This document shows, piece after piece, positions 8,284-14,965 of a stretch of 37,448 nt of DNA. The translations under genes and the position numbers were made by a program. The notes below the pieces were generated by a model that did no database searches, was not told where the DNA came from, and saw only the letters and a list, made by a program, of their open reading frames with translations. The first letter of the stretch is position 1. Every line of letters starts with the position of its first letter. The stretch is taken from positions 1-37,448 of the forward strand of contig NZ_URDP01000019.1 of NCBI RefSeq assembly GCF_900546705.1, given 5' to 3'. Origin of the DNA: an uncultured Oscillibacter sp. GTDB lineage: Bacteria > Bacillota > Clostridia > Oscillospirales > Oscillospiraceae.

Positions 8284-9653
8284 TTGTTGACAGCCTCCTT
8301 CTTCTCTTCAGCAGCCTTCTTGGCCTCGGCGGCAGCCTTGTCGGCGGCGGCCTTGTTCTTGACCAGCTGCTTGCCGGTCTTGAACATATGGGTCAGGTGC
8401 ACCCGGGCCGGGCAGACATACGCGCAGGCGCCGCACTCCATGCAGTCCATGATGTGGGCCTCCTCCAGCTCTTCCACCATGCCCTTGGAGGCATACTGGA
8501 ACATGAACAGGGGCTCCAGGTGCATGGGGCAGGCGGCAACACACTTGCCGCAGCGGATGCACTGGGGATTCTCCACGGTCTTCTCCTCGTCGGCGCAGAA
8601 GGCCAGCATGGCGCCGGTGCCCTTGCCCACGGGAATGTCCGCAGTGTACTGGGCCATGCCCATCATGGGGCCGCCGCACACCAGCTTGTAGGTGCCGTCC
8701 TTCAGACCGCCGCAGGCGTCAAAGAGGTTGGAGACGGGGGTGCCGATGGGGCACTCGATGTTCTTGGGCTCCACCACGCCGGAGCCGGAAACGGTGACGA
8801 TCTTGTTGACCACGGGCATACCCTTGGTAATGGCCCGATAGATGGCGCAGGTGGTGTTGATGTTGAACACCGCGCAGCCGATGGCGGCGGGCAGTCCTCC
8901 GGGAGGAACCTGCTTGCCGGTGATGGCCTGGCACAGCTGCTTCTCACCGCCCTGGGGGTAACGGCAGCGCAGGGGCTCCACCACAACGGGGGCCTTCTGC
9001 TCGGCGATGACCTTGTTCATGGCGTCGATGCCGTTTTGCTTGTTGTCCTCCACGCCGATGACGACCTTGTCCACGCCGAACATCTTGGCCAGATACCGGC
9101 AGCCGCCGATGATCTCCTCAGGACGCTCCAGCATGGTGCGGTGGTCGCCGGTGATATAGGGCTCGCACTCGGCGCCGTTGATGATGACGGTGTCCACCTT
9201 GCCGATGCCGCTGGAGATCTTCACGTGGGTGGGGAAGGTTGCGCCGCCCATACCGACGATACCGGCGTTTTTGACCATCTCCACCATCTCCTCTACGGAG
9301 AGGGCGTCCGGATCGGCAGGCGCCTGGACCTCTTCGCTGAGGGTGTTCTGGAAGTCGTTTTCGATCACGACGGACATCATGTCGCCGCCCATGGAATAGG
9401 GCCGGGGCTCAACGGCCTTCACCGTGCCGGAAACGCTCGCATGGATGGGAGCGCCCAGACCGTGAAACTCGCCGATCTTCTGGCCGACCTTCACATGGTC
9501 TCCGACCTTGACGAGGGGCGTGCACGGTGCGCCGAAGTGCATGGACATCGGAATGACCACCACGGCTGGGGGCGCCAGCTGTTCGATGGCCTTTTCATTG
9601 GTTGCGGCCTTCATATCATGGGGATGAACGCCGCCAAAGAAAGCTTGTGCCAT
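8280..9653 (-). CDS. rnfC: Rnf complex subunit C (NADH-side flavin/Fe-S)
   Basis: 457-residue peripheral subunit that reduces NAD+ with FMN and two [4Fe-4S] clusters. Seen: N-terminal RnfC barrel-sandwich domain with HPHDMKAATNEKAI, the Nuo51-like GMGGATFPTHVK, and NGAECEPYITGDHRTM; an SLBB-like region; then CIRCGKCVAACP (from 365) and CMECGACAYVCP (from 404). Residues after ~425 form a Lys/Ala-rich tail like the one on RnfB. Start ATG 9653 is preferred (AGGTG upstream; family start with FxGGVHP). A 12-residue longer version is possible but lacks a ribosome site. First gene of the rnf operon, 108 nt below a strong promoter. Confidence 0.97.
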   Translation of the reverse strand: MAQAFFGGVHPHDMKAATNEKAIEQLAPPAVVVIPMSMHFGAPCTPLVKVGDHVKVGQKIGEFHGLGAPIHASVSGTVKAVEPRPYSMGGDMMSVVIENDFQNTLSEEVQAPADPDALSVEEMVEMVKNAGIVGMGGATFPTHVKISSGIGKVDTVIINGAECEPYITGDHRTMLERPEEIIGGCRYLAKMFGVDKVVIGVEDNKQNGIDAMNKVIAEQKAPVVVEPLRCRYPQGGEKQLCQAITGKQVPPGGLPAAIGCAVFNINTTCAIYRAITKGMPVVNKIVTVSGSGVVEPKNIECPIGTPVSNLFDACGGLKDGTYKLVCGGPMMGMAQYTADIPVGKGTGAMLAFCADEEKTVENPQCIRCGKCVAACPMHLEPLFMFQYASKGMVEELEEAHIMDCMECGACAYVCPARVHLTHMFKTGKQLVKNKAAADKAAAEAKKAAEEKKEAVNK

Positions 9654-9768
9654 TGTCTTCACCTCATTTTTACTCCTGATAGCGTCCAAAGCGCAGGAAA
9701 ATCCCCGCCCGCCGTGGCCGCGGGAGGGGGTCGACGCACTCTGGCGGTACTACCACATACTGCGTTTG

Positions 9769-9797
9769 ATTCTACACCAAAATGAAAAAAATGTCCA
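9769..9797 (-). promoter_or_regulatory. Sigma-A promoter of the rnf operon
   Basis: Minus strand: -35 TGGACA (9792-9797), 17 nt spacer, -10 TAGAAT (9769-9774). Transcription should start near 9762, leaving a ~108-nt GC-rich leader in which no known riboswitch was recognised. The 9654-10005 gap otherwise holds A/T-rich spacer (9798-9890) and the opposing promoter at 9915. Confidence 0.85.
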
Positions 9798-9914
9798 GTC
9801 TGTGAACGACGGTTTTTGCGAAAACGGCGCATTTTTTTGCGGTTTTTTTCGTGATTTTTCACATTTTGCCTTTTTTCTCCCAGCAGCTTCCAGCCTCCGG
9901 CCGCCCCCGCCCAC

Positions 9915-9943
9915 TTGTCAGCAGAGTGGAAAAATGCTATATT
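9915..9943 (+). promoter_or_regulatory. Sigma-A promoter of the DUF975 gene
   Basis: -35 TTGTCA (9915-9920), 17 nt spacer, -10 TATATT (9938-9943). The transcript would start near 9950, which is downstream of the first possible ATG at 9946 and supports the later start at 10006. Confidence 0.85.
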
Positions 9944-10005
9944 GAATGCAGATTTCCGGGCTGTCCGTCACCGGCGGCCACTTTATGAACTGGAGGGCAT
10001 TCTAT

Positions 10006-10809
10006 ATGCCGCAACTCATCGACCGAAGACGGCTCAAAGCCGATATGAAACAACTGCTGCGCACGGCTCAGGTTCCCGCCAAGGCCATGGCCGCGCTGTA
10101 TCTCGCCATTCTCCTGGGACTGGATCTGGCCGACGTGACCGCCGGCGGTCTGGGCTCCGGGCTGCTGGGCACCTTTGTCTCCGTGATGACAGGCCTTTTA
10201 TCCATGGTGCTCTCGGCAGGTTTCGTGCTCTACTGCATGGCGGTGCGCCGTGGCCAGCGGGCGGAATTTCTGACGTTGTTCGACGGTTTTTCCTTTGTAG
10301 GCAAAATTGTGGGACTCAATATCGTCATTGCCGTATTTACCGCTCTTTGGAGCCTGCTGTTCGTCATCCCCGGCATTATCGCCTCCTACCGCTACCGCTT
10401 TGCCCTTTACAACCTCTATGAAAATCCCGGCATCGGCATCATGGAGGCACTGGATATGAGCAAGCAGCAGACCATGGGCTACAAGGAGCAGCTGTTCATG
10501 CTGGACCTGACCTATCTGGGCTGGTCGCTGCTGGCCTCTGTGCCGGCGCTGGTGCTGGAGTGGAGCATCTCCTATCAGGCCATCCAGCAATCCGTCAACT
10601 TGTCCTCCCCCGCCGCCATCGCGGCCATGCTGGCCATCTCCTCGGTGACCTGGGTCCTGCTGATGGACCTGTGGTCCGGCGTGGTGTCCCTTTTCTACCT
10701 GCCGGTCTACCAGTGCACGGAGCTGGGCTATTTCGACATTGCCAAGGAGACCTCCGGCGTGGGCCTGGGCGCCGCCCGGAAAAGCCCCGACGGTCTGGGC
10801 GGACTGTAA
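10006..10809 (+). CDS. DUF975 family membrane protein
   Basis: 267-residue protein with six hydrophobic segments (roughly residues 22-40, 50-75, 95-125, 165-185, 205-230). It has the DUF975 core pattern: an N-terminal RRRLKADMKQLLR helix, VIPGIIASYRYRFALYNLYE in the middle, then ALDMSKQQTMGYKEQLFMLDL and a last segment ending YLPVYQCTELGYFD. Function of the family is unknown. The start at 10006 has GGAGG 9 nt upstream and lies below the promoter; longer readings to 9946 overlap that promoter. It is monocistronic between its own promoter and a terminator. Confidence 0.85.
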   Translation: MPQLIDRRRLKADMKQLLRTAQVPAKAMAALYLAILLGLDLADVTAGGLGSGLLGTFVSVMTGLLSMVLSAGFVLYCMAVRRGQRAEFLTLFDGFSFVGKIVGLNIVIAVFTALWSLLFVIPGIIASYRYRFALYNLYENPGIGIMEALDMSKQQTMGYKEQLFMLDLTYLGWSLLASVPALVLEWSISYQAIQQSVNLSSPAAIAAMLAISSVTWVLLMDLWSGVVSLFYLPVYQCTELGYFDIAKETSGVGLGAARKSPDGLGGL

Positions 10810-10875
10810 GTCCCATTTTCAGCCTACAAGCCTGCGGCGGATTTTAGAACCGCCCGCCTTCCAAATCCAGCAGGG

Positions 10876-10905
10876 AAAAGCCCCGGCAGTGAGCCGGGGC
10901 TTTTT
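10876..10905. terminator. Bidirectional terminator
   Basis: Perfect stem AAAAGCCCCGGC / GCCGGGGCTTTT with AGTGA loop. It lies between the convergent DUF975 gene and the ECF S-component gene and has A/T runs on both sides, so it can serve both. Confidence 0.92.
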
Positions 10906-10911
10906 GTTTGC

Positions 10912-11448
10912 TCACAGGGCCGGGAACGCCCGCCGCACCCATGTATTTTTCTCCAGGGCCGCCGCCCCCGCCGCCGCGCAGGCGGCGCCGAAGGCGCCCT
11001 GCACCAGGTTGCCCGGTACGCCCGCTGCCCCTGCCGCCAGGCTTCCCAGCAGCAGGGCGTCGTAGAGCCAGTAGCCTGCCACCATGATGCTCTCCGCCGC
11101 CGCGCCGCAGAAGGCCACTGCCCAGACATGACGGCGCGCCCGCCGGTACAGCTTTCCCGCCGCCAGGGCCATGAGGCCTTTGATGGCCAGCGTGGCAGGG
11201 GCATAGACGCCGTAGCCTCCCAGCAGATCCGCCAGCGCGGGTCCCAGCGCCCCCGCCGCCGCACCATAGCCGCCCAGCAAATACGCCCCCAGCAGCACCA
11301 CTGCGTCCCCCGGGTTCACATAGCCGCCCGTGGGGGTGGGCACCGCCACCGTCAGCGTGGCCGCGCAGCTCAGCGCCGCCAGTGCGCCCGTCTTGGCCAG
11401 TGTGCGAACGGACGGCGCGGCCGGGGTCTGGACAAATTGCTTCTCCAT
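10912..11448 (-). CDS. ECF transporter S component, possibly vitamin B6 type
   Basis: 178-residue membrane protein, Ala/Gly/Leu-rich, with five to six spans. It has the PF07155-like S-component pattern: GGYVNPGDAVVLLGAYLLGG followed by AAAGALGPALADLLGGYGVY and APATLAIKGLMALAAG. Such proteins capture a vitamin and use a shared ECF module, not present here. ATG 11448 has GGAAGG close upstream; an upstream ATG at 11472 has no ribosome site. The substrate is not readable from sequence. The divergent MocR-type regulator, a group that often controls vitamin B6 genes (PdxR), makes a pyridoxine/pyridoxal transporter (PdxU-like) a reasonable but unproven guess. Confidence 0.8.
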   Translation of the reverse strand: MEKQFVQTPAAPSVRTLAKTGALAALSCAATLTVAVPTPTGGYVNPGDAVVLLGAYLLGGYGAAAGALGPALADLLGGYGVYAPATLAIKGLMALAAGKLYRRARRHVWAVAFCGAAAESIMVAGYWLYDALLLGSLAAGAAGVPGNLVQGAFGAACAAAGAAALEKNTWVRRAFPAL

Positions 11449-11481
11449 ATTGCCTTCCGCTCCCTTTCCCATTGGTTTGTG

Positions 11482-11510
11482 TTGCCATCATACGGCAGAT
11501 ATGGTATGAT
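11482..11510 (+). promoter_or_regulatory. Promoter of the MocR regulator gene
   Basis: -35 TTGCCA (11482-11487), 17 nt spacer, -10 TATGAT (11505-11510). It interlocks with the opposite-strand promoter at 11487-11515. Confidence 0.78.
11487..11510. repeat. Inverted repeat over both promoters, candidate MocR operator
   Basis: ATCATAC (11487-11493), ten bases, GTATGAT (11504-11510): a perfect 7-bp dyad that contains both -10 hexamers. Its place between a MocR regulator and its divergent target suggests an operator, but the symmetry is partly a by-product of two TATGAT boxes facing each other. Confidence 0.5.
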
Positions 11511-11515
11511 TGAAA
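11487..11515 (-). promoter_or_regulatory. Promoter of the ECF S-component gene
   Basis: Minus strand: -35 TTTCAA (11510-11515), 17 nt spacer, -10 TATGAT (11487-11492). Its -10 abuts the -35 of the plus-strand promoter and vice versa, so RNA polymerase cannot occupy both. Confidence 0.65.
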
Positions 11516-11560
11516 TAATCAATTCTTTTATTTTTTATAAGGTCAGAAAGGGGTATGGGC

Positions 11561-12949
11561 ATGCTGACCTATTCCATGGAGGAACGGGGCGACCTGCCCC
11601 TTTATGAATATCTCTACCGCCGCATCCGGGAGGACATTCTGGCCGGAAAGCTGACGGCAGGGGAGCGTCTTCCCTCCAAGCGTGCGCTGGCAGAGCACCT
11701 GCACCTGTCCGTCATCACGGTGGAGGGCGCCTATCAGCAGCTGGAGGCGGAGGGATACGTCTACACCCGGCCCAAGCGGGGATTCTTTGTCTCCCAGGTG
11801 GACCGCGCCCCGGCGCCGGCGTGTCCCGCTCCCCCGCCGGAACAGCCGCCGGCCGCCCCCGTATGGCGTCTGGATCTGAAAAGCAATCAGGTGGATACCG
11901 GGCGTTTTCCCGTCTCCACCTGGGCCCGGCTCATCCGTCAGGTACTCAGCGAGGACGGCGGGGCGCTGCTGCGGCCGGTGCCCCACCAGGGCCTGCCCGC
12001 CCTGCGCCGGGCCATTGCCGACGATCTGCGGGACTACCGCGGCATGGCCGTCTCTCCGGAGCAGATCGTGGTAGGTGCCGGGGCGGAGTACCTCTATTTG
12101 CTGCTGGCCCAGCTGCTGGGACCGGAGGCGGTGTTTGCCGCCGAGGACCCGGGCTATCCCAAGATCCGCCAGGTCTATGAAAAGTGCGGCGCCCGCTGCC
12201 GCCCGGTGCCGCTGGACGCCCAGGGCATGGATTTGGACGCTCTTGCCGCCTCCGGCGCCACTGTGGCCCACCTGTCTCCCTCCCATCACTATCCCACCGG
12301 ACTGGTGACTCCCATCGGGCGGCGGCAGGCGCTGCTGCGGTGGGCTGAGGAGACGGACGGCCTCATCATCGAAGACGACTACGACAGCGAGTTCCGCTTC
12401 ACCGGACGCCCCATTCCCACATTGCAGAGCATCGACCGCAGCGGCCGGGTCATCTACATGAATACATTCTCCCAGACCATTTCCCCGTCCATGCGGGTGG
12501 GCTTTCTGGTGCTGCCGCCCCAGCTGCTGGACCGCTACCGCCGGGAGCTGGATTTCTACGCCTGCACAGTACCTGCCCTGGAGCAGCACGTGCTCTCCCG
12601 CTTTCTTGCCGGCGGCCACTACGAGCAGCACCTCGCCCGCATGCGCAAGGAGTACCGTCAGCGCCGGGACGCGGTGCTTACCGCATTCCGCGCCGGCCCC
12701 TTCGCCCGCCGCATCACCATCTCCGAGCAGGGTGCGGGACTGCACTTTCTGCTGCATCTGGACACCGGCCGCTCCGATCAGGAGATCCGCCGCCGGGGCG
12801 AGTCGCTGGGGGTTCGGCTGGGATTCCTGTCGGAGTACGCGGCAGTGCCCAACCCCGCCTACGACCACACACTGGTTATCAACTACGCGGGGCTGGACGA
12901 AGCGCGTCTTCCCCAGGCGGTGGAACTTCTGGCAGAGATTTTTGCGTAG
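11561..12949 (+). CDS. MocR/PdxR-type GntR transcription regulator lacking the PLP lysine
   Basis: 462 residues: a GntR winged helix (residues ~10-75, LPLYEYLYRRIREDILAGK and GERLPSKRALAEHL) fused to a fold-type-I aminotransferase domain (~110-460). The domain shows HYPTGLVTPIGRRQALL and the IIEDDYDSEFRF cofactor-aspartate motif. At the site where the Schiff-base lysine is expected (TFSK), the sequence is TFSQTISPSMR; residue 305 is CAG (Gln), at 12473-12475. The later Arg motif (ISPSMRVGF) is intact. Start 11561 is chosen: AAAGGGG lies 7 nt upstream, while ATG 11555 is too close to it. Divergent from an ECF S-component gene. Whether it senses PLP is uncertain because of the missing lysine. 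Confidence 0.88.
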   Translation: MLTYSMEERGDLPLYEYLYRRIREDILAGKLTAGERLPSKRALAEHLHLSVITVEGAYQQLEAEGYVYTRPKRGFFVSQVDRAPAPACPAPPPEQPPAAPVWRLDLKSNQVDTGRFPVSTWARLIRQVLSEDGGALLRPVPHQGLPALRRAIADDLRDYRGMAVSPEQIVVGAGAEYLYLLLAQLLGPEAVFAAEDPGYPKIRQVYEKCGARCRPVPLDAQGMDLDALAASGATVAHLSPSHHYPTGLVTPIGRRQALLRWAEETDGLIIEDDYDSEFRFTGRPIPTLQSIDRSGRVIYMNTFSQTISPSMRVGFLVLPPQLLDRYRRELDFYACTVPALEQHVLSRFLAGGHYEQHLARMRKEYRQRRDAVLTAFRAGPFARRITISEQGAGLHFLLHLDTGRSDQEIRRRGESLGVRLGFLSEYAAVPNPAYDHTLVINYAGLDEARLPQAVELLAEIFA

Positions 12950-12962
12950 TGCCGGCCATGAG

Positions 12963-12995
12963 AAAAGCGCGTCCCCGGTTGGGGACGCGCTTTTT
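12963..12995. terminator. Bidirectional terminator
   Basis: Perfect 14-bp stem AAAAGCGCGTCCCC / GGGGACGCGCTTTT with GGTT loop, between the convergent MocR gene and recR. T-run on both strands. Confidence 0.93.
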
Positions 12996-13007
12996 GCCGT
13001 ATTTTCC

Positions 13008-13607
13008 TCAGATCTCCCGGCGGCCCTCCAGAGCCCGCATCAAGGTGGCGTCATCGGCAAACTCCAGGTGTCCGCCCACGGGGATGCCGTAGGCCAGACG
13101 GGTCACCCGCACATCAAAGGGCTTGAGCAGCCGGGCAATGTACATTGCCGTGGCCTCGCCCTCCGTATCCGGATTGGTGGCCATAATGACCTCCTTGACC
13201 TCCCCGGAGGCCACCCGGTCCACCAGCTGGCGGATGGACAGATCGTCCGGCCCCACATGGTTCATGGGGGAGATGACTCCGTGAAGCACATGGTAGCGGC
13301 CGTTGTACTCCCGACTGCGCTCGATGGCCGCCACGTCCCGGGGATCGGCCACCACGCAGATGGTGGAGCCGTCCCGCTTGGGGGAGGCGCAGATGGGACA
13401 CAGCCCTCCTGCGGTAAAGTTCTGGCACACGGGGCAGCAGGTGACCGAGTGCTTGGCGTCCAGGATAGCGTCGGCAAAGGCCTTGGCCTCTTCCTCCGGC
13501 AGTCCCAGCACGTAGAAGGCCAGACGCTGGGCGGATTTGCGGCCGATGCCCGGCAGGCGGGCAAACTGCTCCACCAGAGTTTCAAGGGGTGCAGGGAAAA
13601 ATTCCAT
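13008..13607 (-). CDS. recR: Recombination protein RecR
   Basis: 199-residue RecR, the DNA clamp that works with RecO and RecF in loading RecA at gaps. Seen in order: helix-hairpin-helix LPGIGRKSAQRLAF (residues 18-31), a four-Cys zinc finger CPVC...CPIC (58-73), a Toprim domain with ICVVADPRD and EVIMATNPDTEGEAT, and a C-terminal RLAYGIPVGGHLEFADDATL. Length is exactly typical. It is usually found after dnaX-ybaB; here it follows rpe instead, separated by a hairpin, which is unusual neighbourhood but the protein looks intact. Confidence 0.97.
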   Translation of the reverse strand: MEFFPAPLETLVEQFARLPGIGRKSAQRLAFYVLGLPEEEAKAFADAILDAKHSVTCCPVCQNFTAGGLCPICASPKRDGSTICVVADPRDVAAIERSREYNGRYHVLHGVISPMNHVGPDDLSIRQLVDRVASGEVKEVIMATNPDTEGEATAMYIARLLKPFDVRVTRLAYGIPVGGHLEFADDATLMRALEGRREI

Positions 13608-13639
13608 ACAGGTTCCAACTCCTATTCCAGGAAAAGATG

Positions 13640-13665
13640 CCTCCGCCCGCTAAAGCGGGCGGAGG
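13640..13665 (-). terminator. Intergenic hairpin between rpe and recR (weak terminator or attenuator)
   Basis: Perfect 11-bp stem CCTCCGCCCGC / GCGGGCGGAGG with a four-base loop. After it the minus strand reads CATCTTTTCC, only a poor U-tract, so some read-through into recR is expected. Confidence 0.65.
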
Positions 13666-13678
13666 TGATGCACTTTGC

Positions 13679-14323
13679 TCAGCCCCGCAGCTGCCGGATG
13701 CGCTCGGGGATATTCTCCGCCTTGTACACGGCGCTGCCGGCCACCAGCACGTTGGCACCGGCGTCGATGCAGGTGCGGCAGGTGTCCGGCGCCACGCCGC
13801 CGTCCACCTCCAGCTCGCAGGCGGGGTTCTTCTCGTCAATCCACCGGCGCAGCTGGGTGACTTTGGGCATCATGTCCGCCATGAACTTCTGGCCGCCGAA
13901 GCCCGGCTCCACCGTCATGACCAGAATGAGATCCACCTTTTCCAAAAAGGGAAGGGCAGCCTCGGCAGGGGTCTTGGGCTTGAGCACCACGCCGGCCTTC
14001 TTGCCCTTGGCGTGGATCTTGTCGATGGCGGCGTGGATGTTCTCCGGCGTATCGGACTCCAGGTGCACCGTCACCAGATCCGCACCGGCGTCGCAGAACT
14101 GCTCCACATACCGCACCGGCTCCACGATCATCAGGTGCACATCCAAAAACATGTCCGTCACCTTTCGGATGGACTGCACCACCGGGATACCGATGGAGAT
14201 GTTGGGCACGAACACGCCGTCCATCACGTCCACATGGACATAGTCGGCGTCGGCAATCCGATGGATGTCCCGCTCCAGATTGGCAAAATCCGCAGAGAGA
14301 ATGGAAGGCGCGATTTTAACCAT
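13679..14323 (-). CDS. rpe: Ribulose-phosphate 3-epimerase
   Basis: 214-residue TIM-barrel enzyme interconverting ribulose-5-P and xylulose-5-P in the pentose phosphate pathway. Seen: KIAPSILSADFANLE at the start, the metal/active-site HVDVMDGVFVPNIS, LDVHLMIVEP, MTVEPGFGGQKF and EVDGGVAPDT, then VAGSAVYKA. ATG 14323 starts the conserved N-terminus and follows AAGGAAG; a 29-residue upstream extension is leader sequence. It has its own promoter and a long structured leader, and is probably cotranscribed in part with recR. Confidence 0.97.
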   Translation of the reverse strand: MVKIAPSILSADFANLERDIHRIADADYVHVDVMDGVFVPNISIGIPVVQSIRKVTDMFLDVHLMIVEPVRYVEQFCDAGADLVTVHLESDTPENIHAAIDKIHAKGKKAGVVLKPKTPAEAALPFLEKVDLILVMTVEPGFGGQKFMADMMPKVTQLRRWIDEKNPACELEVDGGVAPDTCRTCIDAGANVLVAGSAVYKAENIPERIRQLRG

Positions 14324-14485
14324 GAAATTACTTCCTTTCCATATTGTTCCGGCAGGCTCGTCCCCGGTGTCAGCGGAAGCCGCCGCCGCATAGGATGGCG
14401 CAAGCGGCAAGGGCGCCCGCCCGGAATCACGTTTCCCACCGCAGCGTCCGCCCCCAAGGCCGGGCGCCGCCGCTTTTTTGAATAG

Positions 14486-14512
14486 GGAGCCGGCGGAGCA
14501 TCCGCCGGCTCC
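14486..14512 (-). other. Hairpin at the 5' end of the rpe leader
   Basis: Perfect 12-bp stem GGAGCCGGCGGA / TCCGCCGGCTCC with a 3-nt loop, beginning about 9 nt after the predicted rpe transcription start. No U-tract follows in the rpe direction; on the plus strand it is followed by TCTTTGGTTTTTATC and could act as a terminator there. The rest of the leader (14324-14485) is very GC-rich and matches no riboswitch I know. Confidence 0.6.
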
Positions 14513-14527
14513 TCTTTGGTTTTTATC

Positions 14528-14556
14528 AGTGTATCAAACTCCCGGCCCAAAAGCAA
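14528..14556 (-). promoter_or_regulatory. Sigma-A promoter of rpe
   Basis: Minus strand: -35 TTGCTT (14551-14556), 17 nt spacer, -10 TACACT (14528-14533). The start near 14521 implies a ~200-nt leader before the rpe ATG. Confidence 0.7.
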
Positions 14557-14609
14557 CCGCCCCGCCCCACCCCGGGAAAAATTTTGCAGAGTGTTGCATA
14601 TGTCACTGA

Positions 14610-14631
14610 AATATTCAAATATTATGATAAT
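14610..14631 (+). promoter_or_regulatory. Tandem palindromes, candidate ArsR-type operator
   Basis: AATATT-CA-AATATT (14610-14623) partly overlaps ATTAT-G-ATAAT (14621-14631). AT-rich dyads of this kind are typical ArsR/SmtB sites. They cover the best -10 candidates (TATGAT 14623-14628, GATAAT 14626-14631) 35-55 nt upstream of the arsR-type gene. No good -35 was found at 17 nt. Confidence 0.55.
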
Positions 14632-14665
14632 CTAATGTCAGATTCAGAAAAGGACGGTGAACCCC

Positions 14666-14965
14666 ATGGAAAACCGGGTAGACTATACGGCACAGGCAGC
14701 GCTGCTCAAGGCCCTCTCCAACCCCGTGCGGCTGAAGATCGTCCACAGCCTGCTGGTAAACGGCTGCCGGAACGTCTCCTGCATGGAGCGGGGAACGGGC
14801 ATGTCCCAGTCGTGTATTTCCCAGCATCTGCAAAAGCTCCGCTCCGCCGGGGTGGTCACCGCAGAGCGCAGCGGCAACGAGGTGTATTACAAAGCCGCCT
14901 CCCAGGAGGTGGCCCGCCTGGTGGCGGCGCTGTTTGGAGAGGAGGCTTCCAGCTATGTCCTATGA
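14666..14965 (+). CDS. ArsR/SmtB-family regulator, probably redox-responsive
   Basis: 99-residue winged-helix repressor of the ArsR family: LKALSNPVRLKIVHSLL (helix 2), recognition helix MSQSCISQHLQKLRSAGVV, wing ERSGNEVYYK. Three cysteines, Cys34 and Cys39 just before and Cys50 inside the DNA-binding helices, replace the metal motif ELCVCD of classical ArsR. Together with its targets this suggests a thiol switch rather than metal sensing (inference). ATG 14666 with GGTG 6 nt upstream is preferred over GTG 14657, which sits on the ribosome site. Its last 11 nt overlap the start of the reductase gene, so the two are coupled. Confidence 0.85.
   Translation: MENRVDYTAQAALLKALSNPVRLKIVHSLLVNGCRNVSCMERGTGMSQSCISQHLQKLRSAGVVTAERSGNEVYYKAASQEVARLVAALFGEEASSYVL

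Noticed and set aside
14324..14485. Cobalamin or ZTP riboswitch in the rpe leader
   Set aside because: Short look-alike strings are present, but the conserved cores and order of helices are not.
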